Shown here in pieces: positions 27,963 through 36,387 of a DNA stretch of 64,000 bases. The notes beneath the pieces are model-generated. The model was not told where the DNA came from, did not search any database, and saw only the letters and a program-made list of their open reading frames with translations. The first letter of the stretch is position 1, and each line of letters begins with the position of its first letter. The position numbers and the translations under genes are program-made. The stretch is from Alcanivorax sp. S6407 (GTDB taxonomy: Bacteria; Pseudomonadota; Gammaproteobacteria; Pseudomonadales; Alcanivoracaceae), in assembly GCF_023016115.1 (NCBI RefSeq), contig NZ_JALKBH010000003.1, positions 124,001 to 188,000 of the forward strand, given 5' to 3'.

Positions 27963-28112
27963 ACAAGCCTCAAGATGCAAGCTACAAGGCGAGGGCAAGG
28001 TCCGATGGTGTTGCAGGGCCATGCCCGCGCCTGAGTTATCGGCGCGGCTGAGGGCGGAGAAGCTACCTCCAAATTTCGGCTCGCGTTGTAGCTTGTAGCT
28101 TGTTGCTTGCGC
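27963..28112. repeat. Heptad-arm inverted element, CAAGCTN family, between two REPs
   Basis: The left arm (27963-27991) and right arm (28082-28112) use CAAGCTA and GTAGCTT/GTTGCTT units of period 7. The core is about 90 bases. The element is flanked by two directly repeated REP copies. Confidence 0.75.
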
Positions 28113-28117
28113 TCCTT

Positions 28118-28140
28118 CGCCAGCAGGCTGGCTCCTGCGG
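28118..28140. repeat. REP-like element, copy 2
   Basis: Nearly identical to copy 1 and in the same orientation, ending TCCTGCGG instead of TCCTACGG. Confidence 0.65.
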
Positions 28141-28232
28141 CAAGGGATCATCACCGGCATAGCGGCCATGCCATACCCTTTACGGGTGGTAATGGCTAGG
28201 CCTGCAGCGTCATTACGGTTGCCTGCTGGCCC

Positions 28233-28261
28233 GACCGGCCGGTCACATTGGTCAATGTGAC
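28233..28261. promoter_or_regulatory. Overlapping palindromes upstream of the acyl-CoA dehydrogenase pair
   Basis: GACCGGCCGGTC (12-bp perfect palindrome) overlaps GTCACATTGGTCAATGTGAC (9-bp arms, 2-bp centre). They lie about 60-85 bases before the start codon, where a repressor would bind. The regulator is not known; a TetR-type acyl-CoA-responsive repressor is a guess. Confidence 0.5.
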
Positions 28262-28319
28262 TCCCCGCCCCATCTTCATAATCGACTGCATCAGTCAAAA
28301 ACAACAGGGACAACAACCC

Positions 28320-29627
28320 ATGGCTAAAGATGCAGTTGGTTACGCGCTTACCGCGCTGAACCGTCTCGCCAGTTCAGATGTGCTCGACAAGCTGGGCATG
28401 CGCAAGAGTGTCGAGCGCCTTGCCTACACGCTCACCAAGGGCGGCTTCCAGGTGATCACCACCAGCGCCCGTACTTTCAAGTCCAGCAAACCAGGCAGCA
28501 AGCCCGAGCGGCTTAATGCCCCCGGCCATACCCGTGACCTGTTTGATCTGGGCATCACCGATGAACAGCAGATGATCCGCGAAAGCATGCAGGCGTTCGC
28601 CCGTGACGTGCTGCGTGAACAGGGTGAGCATGCCGACGCCCAGCAAAAGACCAGTGATGAAGTCCTCGCCCAGGCGCAGGAACTGGGGCTCAATTTCTTT
28701 GCGGTACCGGAATCCCTCGGCGGCGCGGCCAGTGAACGTTCCACTGTAACCACCATGCTGATTGCCGAAGATCTGGCCCACGGCGACATGGGTCAGGCGG
28801 TTGCCATTCTGGCGCCCATGGGCGTTGCCAATGCGCTGACCCAATGGGGTTCCGCCCTGCAACAGGACAAGTACCTGAGCGCCTTTGCAGAAGAGAACCC
28901 GCCCAAGGCGGCCATTGCTGTGGCTGAACCCCGTCCGCTGTTCGATCCCATGGTGCTGCAGACCACCGCCCGCAAGGACGGTGACAGCTATGTGCTCAAT
29001 GGCGAGAAATCACTGGTGCCTCTGGCCGGTGAGGCAGAGCTGTTTCTGGTCGCGGCCCAGACCGAAGAAGGTCCGGCGGTCTTCATTGTGGAAGGTGGCA
29101 GCGAAGGCTTTACCGTCGGCGAAGATCCGTCCATGGGCGTTCGCGCCAGTGCCCAGCGCCCGCTGAAACTGGATAACGTGCGCGTCCCCGCCGAAAACCG
29201 CCTGGGCAATGGTGACTTTGATTACCGCGCCTTTGTGGATCTGGGCACCCTGGCCTGGTGTGCCCTGGCCATCGGCACCTGTCAGGCAGTGCTCGACTAT
29301 GTGGGCCCTTACTGTAACGAGCGCACCGCCTTCGGTGAGCCCATCAGTCACCGCCAGGCTGTGGCGTTCATGATCGCCGACATGGCCATCGAACTGGATG
29401 CCATGCGCATGCTCACCTACCGCGCGGTGTGCCGGGCAGAACAGGGCAAATCCTTCCAGCGTGAAGCCCATCTCGCGCGCACCCTGGTCAAGGACAAGGC
29501 CATGAAGATCGGCACCGACGGCGTGCAATTGCTCGGCGGCCACGGCTTTACCCATGAGTACCCGGTCGAGCGCTGGTATCGGGATCTGCGTGCCATCGCT
29601 GTCGCCTTTGGCGGCCTGCACCTGTAA
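28320..29627 (+). CDS. Acyl-CoA dehydrogenase-like subunit without the catalytic Glu
   Basis: 435 residues. A basic N-terminal extension of about 80 residues precedes a standard acyl-CoA dehydrogenase fold (ITDEQQMIRESMQAFARDVL; the flavin region; LLGGHGFTHEYPVERWYRDLRA). The protein stops right after that motif (IAVAFGGLHL), so the YEGTxEIQ segment that holds the catalytic Glu and the last helix are absent. With the complete homologue 14 bases downstream, it resembles mixed alpha2beta2 acyl-CoA dehydrogenases, in which one partner lacks the base. The start was set at MAKDAVGY, with AGGGA upstream. Substrate unknown; a fatty or branched acyl-CoA is likely. Confidence 0.82.
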   Translation: MAKDAVGYALTALNRLASSDVLDKLGMRKSVERLAYTLTKGGFQVITTSARTFKSSKPGSKPERLNAPGHTRDLFDLGITDEQQMIRESMQAFARDVLREQGEHADAQQKTSDEVLAQAQELGLNFFAVPESLGGAASERSTVTTMLIAEDLAHGDMGQAVAILAPMGVANALTQWGSALQQDKYLSAFAEENPPKAAIAVAEPRPLFDPMVLQTTARKDGDSYVLNGEKSLVPLAGEAELFLVAAQTEEGPAVFIVEGGSEGFTVGEDPSMGVRASAQRPLKLDNVRVPAENRLGNGDFDYRAFVDLGTLAWCALAIGTCQAVLDYVGPYCNERTAFGEPISHRQAVAFMIADMAIELDAMRMLTYRAVCRAEQGKSFQREAHLARTLVKDKAMKIGTDGVQLLGGHGFTHEYPVERWYRDLRAIAVAFGGLHL

Positions 29628-29641
29628 GGAGGGTTCACACA

Positions 29642-30847
29642 ATGAATATCGAGATTCCCAAGAAGTTCAAACCCCTGATCAACAATGCCTATCAGGTGGC
29701 GCAAAGCACCCTCCGCCCGCTGTCCCGCAAGTACGACCGTGGCGAGCATGACTATCCCAAAGAGCTGGACATGCTGGCGTCGGTACTGGACGGCTTCAAT
29801 GAAGGCGACCCGGCCAATTCCGCCGGTGCCGCCACCACTGGCAGCGGCAAGGTTCAGGACGACGGCAGCGTCAAGAACGGCGGCAACATGGGCGTGTGCC
29901 TCGGCGCCATGGAAATGTGCTATGGCGATACGGGCTTCCTGCTGGCCATGCCCCGTCAGGGCCTGGGTAATGCCGCCATTGCAGCGGTTGCCAACGACGA
30001 GCAGCTGGAACGCTTCAAGGGCAAGTGGGCGGCCATGGCCATCACCGAGCCCAGCTGCGGCTCCGACTCTGCCGCCATTCGCACCACCGCCAAAAAGGAC
30101 GGCGATCATTACGTTCTGAATGGTGAAAAAATCTACGTGACATCCGGCCAGCGGGCCGACTGCGTGGTGGTCTGGGCGAGCCTGGATCCCAAGCTGGGTC
30201 GCGCCGCCATCAAGTCCTTCGTGGTGGACTGGGGCACCCCGGGCATGGAACTGGCCCGGCTGGAAAAGAAACTGGGCATTCGCGCCTCCGACACTGCGGC
30301 CATCAACTTCATTGATTGCCGTGTGCCCGCAGAGAACCTGCTCGGCAGCCCGGAGATCGACACCAAGAAAGGGTTTGCCGGGGTCATGGAGACTTTCGAC
30401 AACACCCGCCCCCTGGTCGCGGCCATGGCCATCGGTTGTGCCAAGGCATCCCTGGAGCGCATCAAGGAGCTGCTCAAGGATCACATGCAGTACGACTACG
30501 CAAAGCCGGTGGATAACTGCTCAGCCATCGAAGCGGAAATCTACAAGATGGAAGCGGAATGGGAAGCCGCCTACTGGCTGGCCGTGAAAGCCGCCTGGAT
30601 GGCCGACAACAAGAAGGCCAACACCCTGGAAGCCTCCATCTCCAAGGCCAAGGCCGGCCGGGTAGGTAATGCCATCACCCTGCGTTGTGTCGAACTGGCC
30701 GGCACCCTGGGCTACACCGAAGATGAATTGCTGGAAAAATGGGCTCGTGATTCGAAGATTCTCGATATCTTCGAGGGCACTCAGCAGATTCAGCAACTGG
30801 TTATCGCCCGCCGGGTACTGGGGCTGAGTTCCAAAGAACTGAAGTAA
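29642..30847 (+). CDS. Acyl-CoA dehydrogenase, catalytic partner
   Basis: 401 residues with the complete fold: EPSCGSDSAAIRTTAKKDG, VTSGQRADCVV, and a C-terminus ILDIFEGTQQIQQLVIARRV that keeps the Glu of the FEGT motif. Near-perfect AAGGAGGG lies before the ATG and the gap to the preceding subunit is 14 bases, so they are cotranscribed. A weak terminator-like hairpin follows. A homodimer role cannot be excluded. Confidence 0.86.
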   Translation: MNIEIPKKFKPLINNAYQVAQSTLRPLSRKYDRGEHDYPKELDMLASVLDGFNEGDPANSAGAATTGSGKVQDDGSVKNGGNMGVCLGAMEMCYGDTGFLLAMPRQGLGNAAIAAVANDEQLERFKGKWAAMAITEPSCGSDSAAIRTTAKKDGDHYVLNGEKIYVTSGQRADCVVVWASLDPKLGRAAIKSFVVDWGTPGMELARLEKKLGIRASDTAAINFIDCRVPAENLLGSPEIDTKKGFAGVMETFDNTRPLVAAMAIGCAKASLERIKELLKDHMQYDYAKPVDNCSAIEAEIYKMEAEWEAAYWLAVKAAWMADNKKANTLEASISKAKAGRVGNAITLRCVELAGTLGYTEDELLEKWARDSKILDIFEGTQQIQQLVIARRVLGLSSKELK

Positions 30848-30869
30848 CTTGTACCACTCCACACCACTC

Positions 30870-30903
30870 CCCGGCACAGCCCGCTCGTGCGGACTGTGCC
30901 GGG
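30870..30903 (+). terminator. Hairpin after the acyl-CoA dehydrogenase pair
   Basis: CCCGGCACAG pairs with CTGTGCCGGG and is followed by only three T, so it is a weak terminator candidate. Confidence 0.55.
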
Positions 30904-31088
30904 TTTCCAGCCATTGATCAAAAAACAGAAAAACCGACAGAATCAACCATTTAGCCCCCCTCTCAACCGGCCATCCGAAATACCTTCCGGCCAACCTTGT
31001 GACCTAGGTGACCGCACAGTCAGATGTTATTTTGCTATCGTATGGGAAAGGGATTTTGTCCGCTCATGGAACCACACGATATTTGCTA

Positions 31089-32411
31089 ATGACCCAGCAT
31101 AAAAGCGAAGAAAAACAACAACAAAACGCAGGTACCGAGGACGTCATTGTCGCCGGTGCTCCTGTCACTCCGGCAGAGAAAGCAGAGCTGGCGCATTTGA
31201 ACGCCATGCTCCATCAGCGCCTGCGCGAACCCAAAGGGATGCACCGCGCATTTCCAGAACCACTGGAAACCATTTATCGACGCAGTCATCTTGAGATTAC
31301 GCAGATGCTGCAGAATACCTTTTGGCCTTGGGTCGTTGTCAGTGTCGGTTTGTTCTGTATCCTGGGCGCATTGATGGCCCAGAATCAGCAAGCCGTTATC
31401 TACCCGTTAAATGCGGTGATTTCCGTGGCGGTGCTGGTACCGGTTGCCGTGCTCAAAATCAAGCGCCTGGCTCGGTTCATTCTCTACGTCAATGGACTTG
31501 CTGCCAGCGTCACCCTGCTTGCTTTCCAGATCGCCAGTGTGGTCCTGCCAGACCAGGCTCGCCAGAAAAGTGTATCCGAATACGCCATCATCTTTATCAC
31601 CATTGCGGCATTCACTATTGCAAGGCTCCCTCTACGCCATGCTGTGGTCTGGGTTGGTGTCAGCATGATCTCGTCACGAGTCCTCGCCCTCATGCTGGGG
31701 CTGGATCCAGAGCTGGACGTCCTACTGTATTTTGGCGGCGGCTCGCTCATATTCGGCTATCTCCTCGGTTTCATTCAGGACGCCCGCGAGCGCACCGTGT
31801 TTGCCCAGGAATACCTGCTGGAAGAAGAGAAACGCCAGCTGAAACAACTGTCCAGCGAGCTGGCACAACTATCACGCAGCGATCAGCTTACCGGGCTGCC
31901 CAACCGACGCTACTTCGATGAGATGCTGGATATGCAGTGGCAGAAGGCCCTGCGTGAAGGCACCGACGTGAACCTGATGTTCATGGATATCGACTACTTC
32001 AAGCTTTACAACGACCACTATGGCCATCAGGCCGGAGACGACTGCCTGTTGCAGGTCGCCAAGGCCCTGGGTGGCCAGGTACTGCGCTCTTCAGACTTTG
32101 TGGCCCGCTATGGCGGTGAGGAATTCGTCGCCCTGTTCCACCGCACCAACCGTGAGGGTCTGGAGAAAATCGCTCACCGTCTGATCCAGTCCGTGGACGA
32201 ACTGCAACTGCCCCACGAGAAAAGCTGTTGCAGCGACTTTGTCACCCTGTCCATCGGTATCGCCAGCCTGCGCCCCACCGCAGACAATTGCCCGGAAACA
32301 TTGATCAAGCTGGCCGACGAAGCCCTTTATGAAGCGAAAAAGCAGGGCCGGCACCGTTTCCTGTTCAGCGACACCACAGAGACGCAAGCCGCCGTCAAAC
32401 CAGCTTCCTGA
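31089..32411 (+). CDS. Membrane-bound diguanylate cyclase
   Basis: 440 residues. A charged cytoplasmic N-terminus of about 75 residues is followed by five or six membrane helices (about 75-225), a short coiled coil and a GGDEF domain. The active site reads GGEEF at 342-346 and an RSSD inhibitory site lies five residues before it, so the enzyme should make c-di-GMP and be product-inhibited. The membrane part has no named sensor family that I recognise. The ATG of MTQHKSEE was chosen. It is probably monocistronic; c-di-GMP often controls pili and biofilm, and a Tad locus begins 3 kb away on the other strand. Confidence 0.88.
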   Translation: MTQHKSEEKQQQNAGTEDVIVAGAPVTPAEKAELAHLNAMLHQRLREPKGMHRAFPEPLETIYRRSHLEITQMLQNTFWPWVVVSVGLFCILGALMAQNQQAVIYPLNAVISVAVLVPVAVLKIKRLARFILYVNGLAASVTLLAFQIASVVLPDQARQKSVSEYAIIFITIAAFTIARLPLRHAVVWVGVSMISSRVLALMLGLDPELDVLLYFGGGSLIFGYLLGFIQDARERTVFAQEYLLEEEKRQLKQLSSELAQLSRSDQLTGLPNRRYFDEMLDMQWQKALREGTDVNLMFMDIDYFKLYNDHYGHQAGDDCLLQVAKALGGQVLRSSDFVARYGGEEFVALFHRTNREGLEKIAHRLIQSVDELQLPHEKSCCSDFVTLSIGIASLRPTADNCPETLIKLADEALYEAKKQGRHRFLFSDTTETQAAVKPAS

Positions 32412-32417
32412 GCGAGG

Positions 32418-32852
32418 TCAGCGAACGGCAAAGCCCGCGAACAAGACCAGAAAGCCGCCAACTTCGGCGGCGATCAGCAGGACCATGAAACCCGTCATGA
32501 CACCACCCGGCAGGTGGGCACTGCCCAATCGGTGAGGGGACTGAAGCTGATTACGGGTGTCCTGCAACCAGCCATGCAGGATGTAGCTGCCCACCGCCAA
32601 CGCAAAGAACAGCATGCTGGCCAACACCGCCGCCGTATTCACTGCATTGCTCCAGACACTGAGCGCGGCAAAGCGTTCCAGCACCAGGCAGGCAAAGGCA
32701 TACATCAGGCTGGCCCGGTGGGCCACATCCACGTAGTAGTGAGCCCGGGATTTTTCACTGCGGGCGATCTGCCAGTACTTCCATACCCCGGTGAGCAAAC
32801 CGGTCAGGAAAAACAATCCACCGCCCCACAACGCCCATTCCGCTGCCGTCAT
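32418..32852 (-). CDS. Small integral membrane protein
   Basis: 144 residues with four predicted transmembrane helices (about 5-25, 48-64, 70-95 and 113-142) and no recognised domain. Its ATG overlaps the stop of the ArsR gene (TAATG), so the two form a coupled operon divergent from the Old Yellow Enzyme gene. Function unknown; a transporter or small-molecule resistance role controlled by the ArsR protein is an inference from that layout. Confidence 0.75.
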   Translation of the reverse strand: MTAAEWALWGGGLFFLTGLLTGVWKYWQIARSEKSRAHYYVDVAHRASLMYAFACLVLERFAALSVWSNAVNTAAVLASMLFFALAVGSYILHGWLQDTRNQLQSPHRLGSAHLPGGVMTGFMVLLIAAEVGGFLVLFAGFAVR

Positions 32853-33181
32853 TATTGCCCCTCCATGGCGAAAAAGGCCGCCAGTTGTTTCTGCATGGCC
32901 GGTTCCGCATGGCAGTACCGCCGCCGCCCTGCCCGCTCGACGCGAATCAGACCTGCTTCCGCCAGCTCACGGACATGGTGTGACACCGTCGGAGCGCCAA
33001 TATTAAGTCGCTTCATGAAGTCACCGAAGGCGCAGCCAGCGGGTACGTCTGCAAGATTGGCCTTACCGTGTTCACGGCAATGCGACACGATGACCTGATA
33101 AATACGCAAACGGTTAGCGTTGGAAAGCGCCCGGAATGCACCCGCCAGTTGCTCCGCTGTCTGTGTGTCCTTCTGTGCCAA
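32852..33181 (-). CDS. ArsR-family transcriptional regulator
   Basis: 109 residues with a winged helix: LAGAFRALSNANRLRIYQVI, then APTVSHHVRELAEAGLIRVERAGRRRYCH. The start is taken as TTG (product MAQKDTQT) because GGGGAG lies eight bases upstream; longer in-frame starts would run through the promoter and the divergent gene. Cysteines are few and do not form the CVC arsenic site, so the ligand is not arsenite. Two inverted repeats in the divergent promoter are its likely operators. Confidence 0.8.
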   Translation of the reverse strand: MAQKDTQTAEQLAGAFRALSNANRLRIYQVIVSHCREHGKANLADVPAGCAFGDFMKRLNIGAPTVSHHVRELAEAGLIRVERAGRRRYCHAEPAMQKQLAAFFAMEGQ

Positions 33182-33202
33182 AACGGTAACTCCCCGACAG
33201 AA

Positions 33203-33251
33203 TAGTTTGACGGGTATAAAACTAACGGATAGTTTGATCAACATCAAACTA
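33203..33251. promoter_or_regulatory. Two inverted-repeat operators in the ArsR/OYE divergent promoter
   Basis: The main site is TAGTTTGAT, 4 bases, ATCAAACTA (33230-33251), a perfect 9-bp inverted repeat. A second, weaker one is TAGTTT, 10 bases, AAACTA (33203-33224). The shared TAGTTT half-site points to one regulator, most likely the adjacent ArsR protein. Confidence 0.65.
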
Positions 33252-33283
33252 AACAGCATTGCAACTTCATACCGGGAGGCCCC

Positions 33284-34537
33284 GTGAGCTACGCTGAAAC
33301 CCTGAACCAGTCCCTGCCCCTGCCCTGTGGCGTAAGTATTCCCAATCGTTTCGGCAAGTCCGCCATGAGTGAAGCGCTGGGCACCATCGACAACCATGCC
33401 ACCCCTGCGCTGGAAACGCTTTACGGGCGCTGGTCCGACGGCGGCACCGGCCTGCTGATCACCGGCAACATCATGGTCGACCGCCTGCACACTGGTGAGC
33501 CCAACAACGTGGTGCTGGAAAACGAAAATGATCTTCCGCTGCTGACCCGCTGGGCCGAAGCCGGCAAGCGACAGGGAAATCAGATCTGGGTACAGCTCAA
33601 TCACCCCGGCAAACAGATCCCGCGCATGCTCGCCAGCGGCGACACCCTGGCCCCCTCTGCCGTGCCGTTCGGCAAGGAACTGAAAAGCGCCTTCAAGACA
33701 CCCCGTGCGCTCACCGAAGAAGAAATCCGCGACATCATCAAACGCTTTGCCACCAGTGCTGCCATCGCCAAAAAAGCCGGCTTCACCGGCGTGCAGATTC
33801 ATGGCGCCCACGGCTATCTGGTCAGCCAGTTCCTGTCCGGCCATCACAACCAGCGTGATGATCAATGGGGCGGCTCACTGGAAAACCGCATGCGCTTCCC
33901 GCTGGAAATCTATCGCGCCATCCGCAAGGCCGTGGGTGAGGATTATCCGGTGAGCATCAAACTGAACTCCGCAGACTTCCAGCGCGGCGGCTTCACCGAA
34001 GAAGAATCCATGAGCGTGGCCCAGACCCTGGCTGAGGAAGGTCTGGACCTGCTGGAAATTTCCGGGGGCAACTATGAAAACCCGGCCATGGCGGGTGCCA
34101 AGGGCGTTCGTGACAGCACCGCTGCTCGTGAAGCCTACTTCCTGGATTACGCTCACAAGATCCGCGAGCGCGTTTCCATCCCGCTAATGGTCACCGGTGG
34201 CTTCCGCTCCGCCAAAGCCATGGCAGAAGCGGTAGAAAGTGGCGCCACCGACATTGTTGGTATCGCCCGTCCACTGGCCGTGGAACCGGACCTGCCGAAA
34301 CGCATTCTCGCCGGACAGGATGGGGTGATCAGCCGTGTGACTCCGCGCAAGACCGGCATCAAGGCCATTGATGAAATGGCCATGATGGAAGTGTCCTGGT
34401 TCTCCCGCCAGCTGCATCGCATGGGCAAGGGGCAGGACCCCAAACCTGACGAAAGCGTATTGCTTTCATTGTTCAAGGTGATTACCAGCATGGGGCTTGG
34501 CAGTTTTCGGACGAGGCGTATGCGGGCAAACACCTAA
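33284..34537 (+). CDS. Old Yellow Enzyme-type NADH:flavin oxidoreductase
   Basis: 417 residues forming an FMN TIM barrel of the OYE family: QLNHPGKQ, IHGAHGYLVSQFLS (the substrate and FMN region), DDQWGGSLENRMRFPLEI, and the C-terminal VTGGFRSAKAMAEAVESGATDIVGIARPL phosphate-binding loop, shown here only by its ends. It would reduce activated C=C bonds. There is no second Fe-S/FAD half. The start is GTG with GGGAGG upstream. It is divergent from arsR and probably controlled by it. Confidence 0.86.
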   Translation: MSYAETLNQSLPLPCGVSIPNRFGKSAMSEALGTIDNHATPALETLYGRWSDGGTGLLITGNIMVDRLHTGEPNNVVLENENDLPLLTRWAEAGKRQGNQIWVQLNHPGKQIPRMLASGDTLAPSAVPFGKELKSAFKTPRALTEEEIRDIIKRFATSAAIAKKAGFTGVQIHGAHGYLVSQFLSGHHNQRDDQWGGSLENRMRFPLEIYRAIRKAVGEDYPVSIKLNSADFQRGGFTEEESMSVAQTLAEEGLDLLEISGGNYENPAMAGAKGVRDSTAAREAYFLDYAHKIRERVSIPLMVTGGFRSAKAMAEAVESGATDIVGIARPLAVEPDLPKRILAGQDGVISRVTPRKTGIKAIDEMAMMEVSWFSRQLHRMGKGQDPKPDESVLLSLFKVITSMGLGSFRTRRMRANT

Positions 34538-34538
34538 C

Positions 34539-34574
34539 AGCAGTTAATAGTTAACAGTGAATAGTTAATAGCTG
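34539..34574. repeat. Single heptad arm, AGTTAAT family, before a terminator
   Basis: AGTTAAT/AGTTAAC/AGTGAAT units of period 7 right after the OYE stop codon, without an inverted partner. The arm begins and ends with CAGC...GCTG-like edges. Confidence 0.65.
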
Positions 34575-34580
34575 AAAACA

Positions 34581-34607
34581 AAAAGCCCCGAACGTTCGGG
34601 GCTTTTT
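34581..34607. terminator. Bidirectional Rho-independent terminator
   Basis: AGCCCCGAAC paired with GTTCGGGGCT, flanked by A and T runs on both sides; serves the convergent OYE and DUF4892/OmpA genes. Confidence 0.92.
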
Positions 34608-34660
34608 GGTAAATGGCTTAGTCGCGGACTGGCTTGATCTACAGCCTTTCCCCTTGTCGC

Positions 34661-35575
34661 TTAACCATCGGTCGCGGAGTACTCGCGGTCTCGGTGCACG
34701 ATCTTTTCGTCCGGGAGAATGACGGTCAGGTCTACTCGGCGGTTGGCCTGGGATCTGACGCCCTCCTGGGCCACTCGTCCACCGCTGTTGGAGACTGATG
34801 CGTAACTGCTGTTCAGGCGGGTCAGCAACGCGCTGTGAACGGTTTCGGCCCGGTTGGAAGCGAGCACATCATTATCTTCGGTACGCTCGCCATCCGCGAA
34901 GCCTTCTACCACCACGCGGCCATCCGTATTGCGGTTGAGTGACAGGGCGATGGCTTCGACGGCAATCACGCCTTTCAGGCCCATCTCGGACTGCCCCAAC
35001 GGGTAGTAGAGGGACACCTTGCCGGCCTGCTGGGGCAAGGCGTGCACCTTTTTGAGGGTGCCCGTACGAACTACTCTGGCCACGCTGCGCGGCTGGTTAT
35101 CGACTTCATTCACATAGATCGACACATACTCTCCGGATCGGCCACCTTTACCCTTGTAGGCAAGCAGGTAGGACTGGTCATCCGCATTTCCGGCCACCGC
35201 ACGGCCCAACAGCAGCCGCCAGCCTGCGGTATCGCCGCACGCCCGGCCTTCGCACTCATAGGCCAATTCATAACCCCGTGAGGCAAGCGCCTTGCGGTAA
35301 TGTGCAGTAATACTGAGGTTGCTGTCTGCCGGACGATGGTCCAGCACGTAATCCGTGGTTTTGCCGACCACAATGATTTCTCCACCGCTGGCGTAACCCG
35401 CCTGTTCCGGATTGCTGTCCAGATAGCGCACCGGCGCGCTCTGCAGCGCCACCTTGTCCAGTGCCTCATAGTGGCGAGAGACAAGGATTTCATTCTTGAA
35501 CAGGCTGGCCGGATCCAGTGCCAGAGAAACAGAAGCAAGGCTGCATAGTGCTGCCATCAACGCAGGACGAAACAT
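34661..35575 (-). CDS. DUF4892 / OmpA C-terminal-like protein
   Basis: 304 residues. The signal peptide (1-19, ending SLALD) is followed by a DUF4892 domain (about 35-205, with YECEGRACG) and an OmpA-like peptidoglycan-binding domain (about 210-290, ending RSQANRRVDLTVIL). It should anchor in the periplasm or outer membrane and touch peptidoglycan. It is the last gene of the Tad locus on this strand, 11 bases after tadE, and may stabilise the pilus machine in the cell wall, but that is inference. Confidence 0.82.
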   Translation of the reverse strand: MFRPALMAALCSLASVSLALDPASLFKNEILVSRHYEALDKVALQSAPVRYLDSNPEQAGYASGGEIIVVGKTTDYVLDHRPADSNLSITAHYRKALASRGYELAYECEGRACGDTAGWRLLLGRAVAGNADDQSYLLAYKGKGGRSGEYVSIYVNEVDNQPRSVARVVRTGTLKKVHALPQQAGKVSLYYPLGQSEMGLKGVIAVEAIALSLNRNTDGRVVVEGFADGERTEDNDVLASNRAETVHSALLTRLNSSYASVSNSGGRVAQEGVRSQANRRVDLTVILPDEKIVHRDREYSATDG

Positions 35576-35586
35576 GAGAAAGCTCC

Positions 35587-36387
35587 CTATTTGAGATTTT
35601 TGCAGTTGCGATTAGCGGTGACATTCCCTTCGCAGCGGATTGGCGTCTGCATGCGAATCACCGAGTGGGCGGATAATGGCAGGTGGTAACCACCGTGCAG
35701 AGCGCCATAGGTCTTGCAACGTAACCAGTCACCGGGCCCGCCGAAGCCACCAAACAGATCCAGGCTCTCCCAGACCAGCGCATTGATAACCGGTACGGTC
35801 ATTTCCTGACACCACATGGTCCTTACGGACAACAGGTTGGCATCCTGCACGTTCATGGCGGTACCACCGGCAGAGATGGCGGTCGTTGGCCTTTGCTTGA
35901 GGTTGTCATTGGGAATCTGGTAGGGACGCCGGTTACCGGACACTTCCCGAAACTTGCCGCCATGGGGACAAGCCGAACCCGTGCAGGGCTCCAGGACCCA
36001 GGCAGGTTTGGCCAGTTGGCTGAAGACCGCCTGGGTCGGAGAGGTCACTTCCACCTTTGCCCCCAGTGCATGAGTGGTTTGATACGCCAGCACGTGCTTG
36101 AGCATCTCGGCTTCATAATCCACCAGGCCCGGGGTTTCTCCCGGAGCGACCCGGTAGTTATCCGGCATCATGCCCCTCACCAGTGCCGATTTCATGTCGG
36201 CCGTATAGGCATGATTGAGACTGCCGGCGCGGGCCGCCCTGAAGGTGGCATCGTTAAGCGTGGCCTTGGTCCGGTAGAGCATACCGAACTGGAGAATGGC
36301 AAATATCAGCGGCACACCCCAGGCGAAGGTAATCAGAAACTCCGTCATGGCTTGCCCTTTCTGGCGTCCTTGCCGAACCGGGCTCAC
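35587..36387 (-). CDS. tadE: TadE-like pilus assembly pseudopilin
   Basis: 266 residues. The N-terminal KGQAMTEFLITFAW segment has the Flp/TadE layout, with Gly before the cleavage site, Glu at +5 and an aromatic residue at +6, followed by a hydrophobic helix and a large periplasmic region with six cysteines, including CTGSAC and RCEG. It would be processed by a prepilin peptidase. The start is a GTG that overlaps the stop of the TPR gene (GTGA), so translation is coupled. It is larger than usual TadE proteins (about 150-200 residues). Confidence 0.82.
   Translation of the reverse strand: MSPVRQGRQKGQAMTEFLITFAWGVPLIFAILQFGMLYRTKATLNDATFRAARAGSLNHAYTADMKSALVRGMMPDNYRVAPGETPGLVDYEAEMLKHVLAYQTTHALGAKVEVTSPTQAVFSQLAKPAWVLEPCTGSACPHGGKFREVSGNRRPYQIPNDNLKQRPTTAISAGGTAMNVQDANLLSVRTMWCQEMTVPVINALVWESLDLFGGFGGPGDWLRCKTYGALHGGYHLPLSAHSVIRMQTPIRCEGNVTANRNCKNLK

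Noticed and set aside
32852-33865. 337-codon version of the ArsR gene
   Set aside because: The extra N-terminal part lies antisense to the OYE gene and across the operators; the TTG with GGGGAG upstream gives a normal ArsR length.
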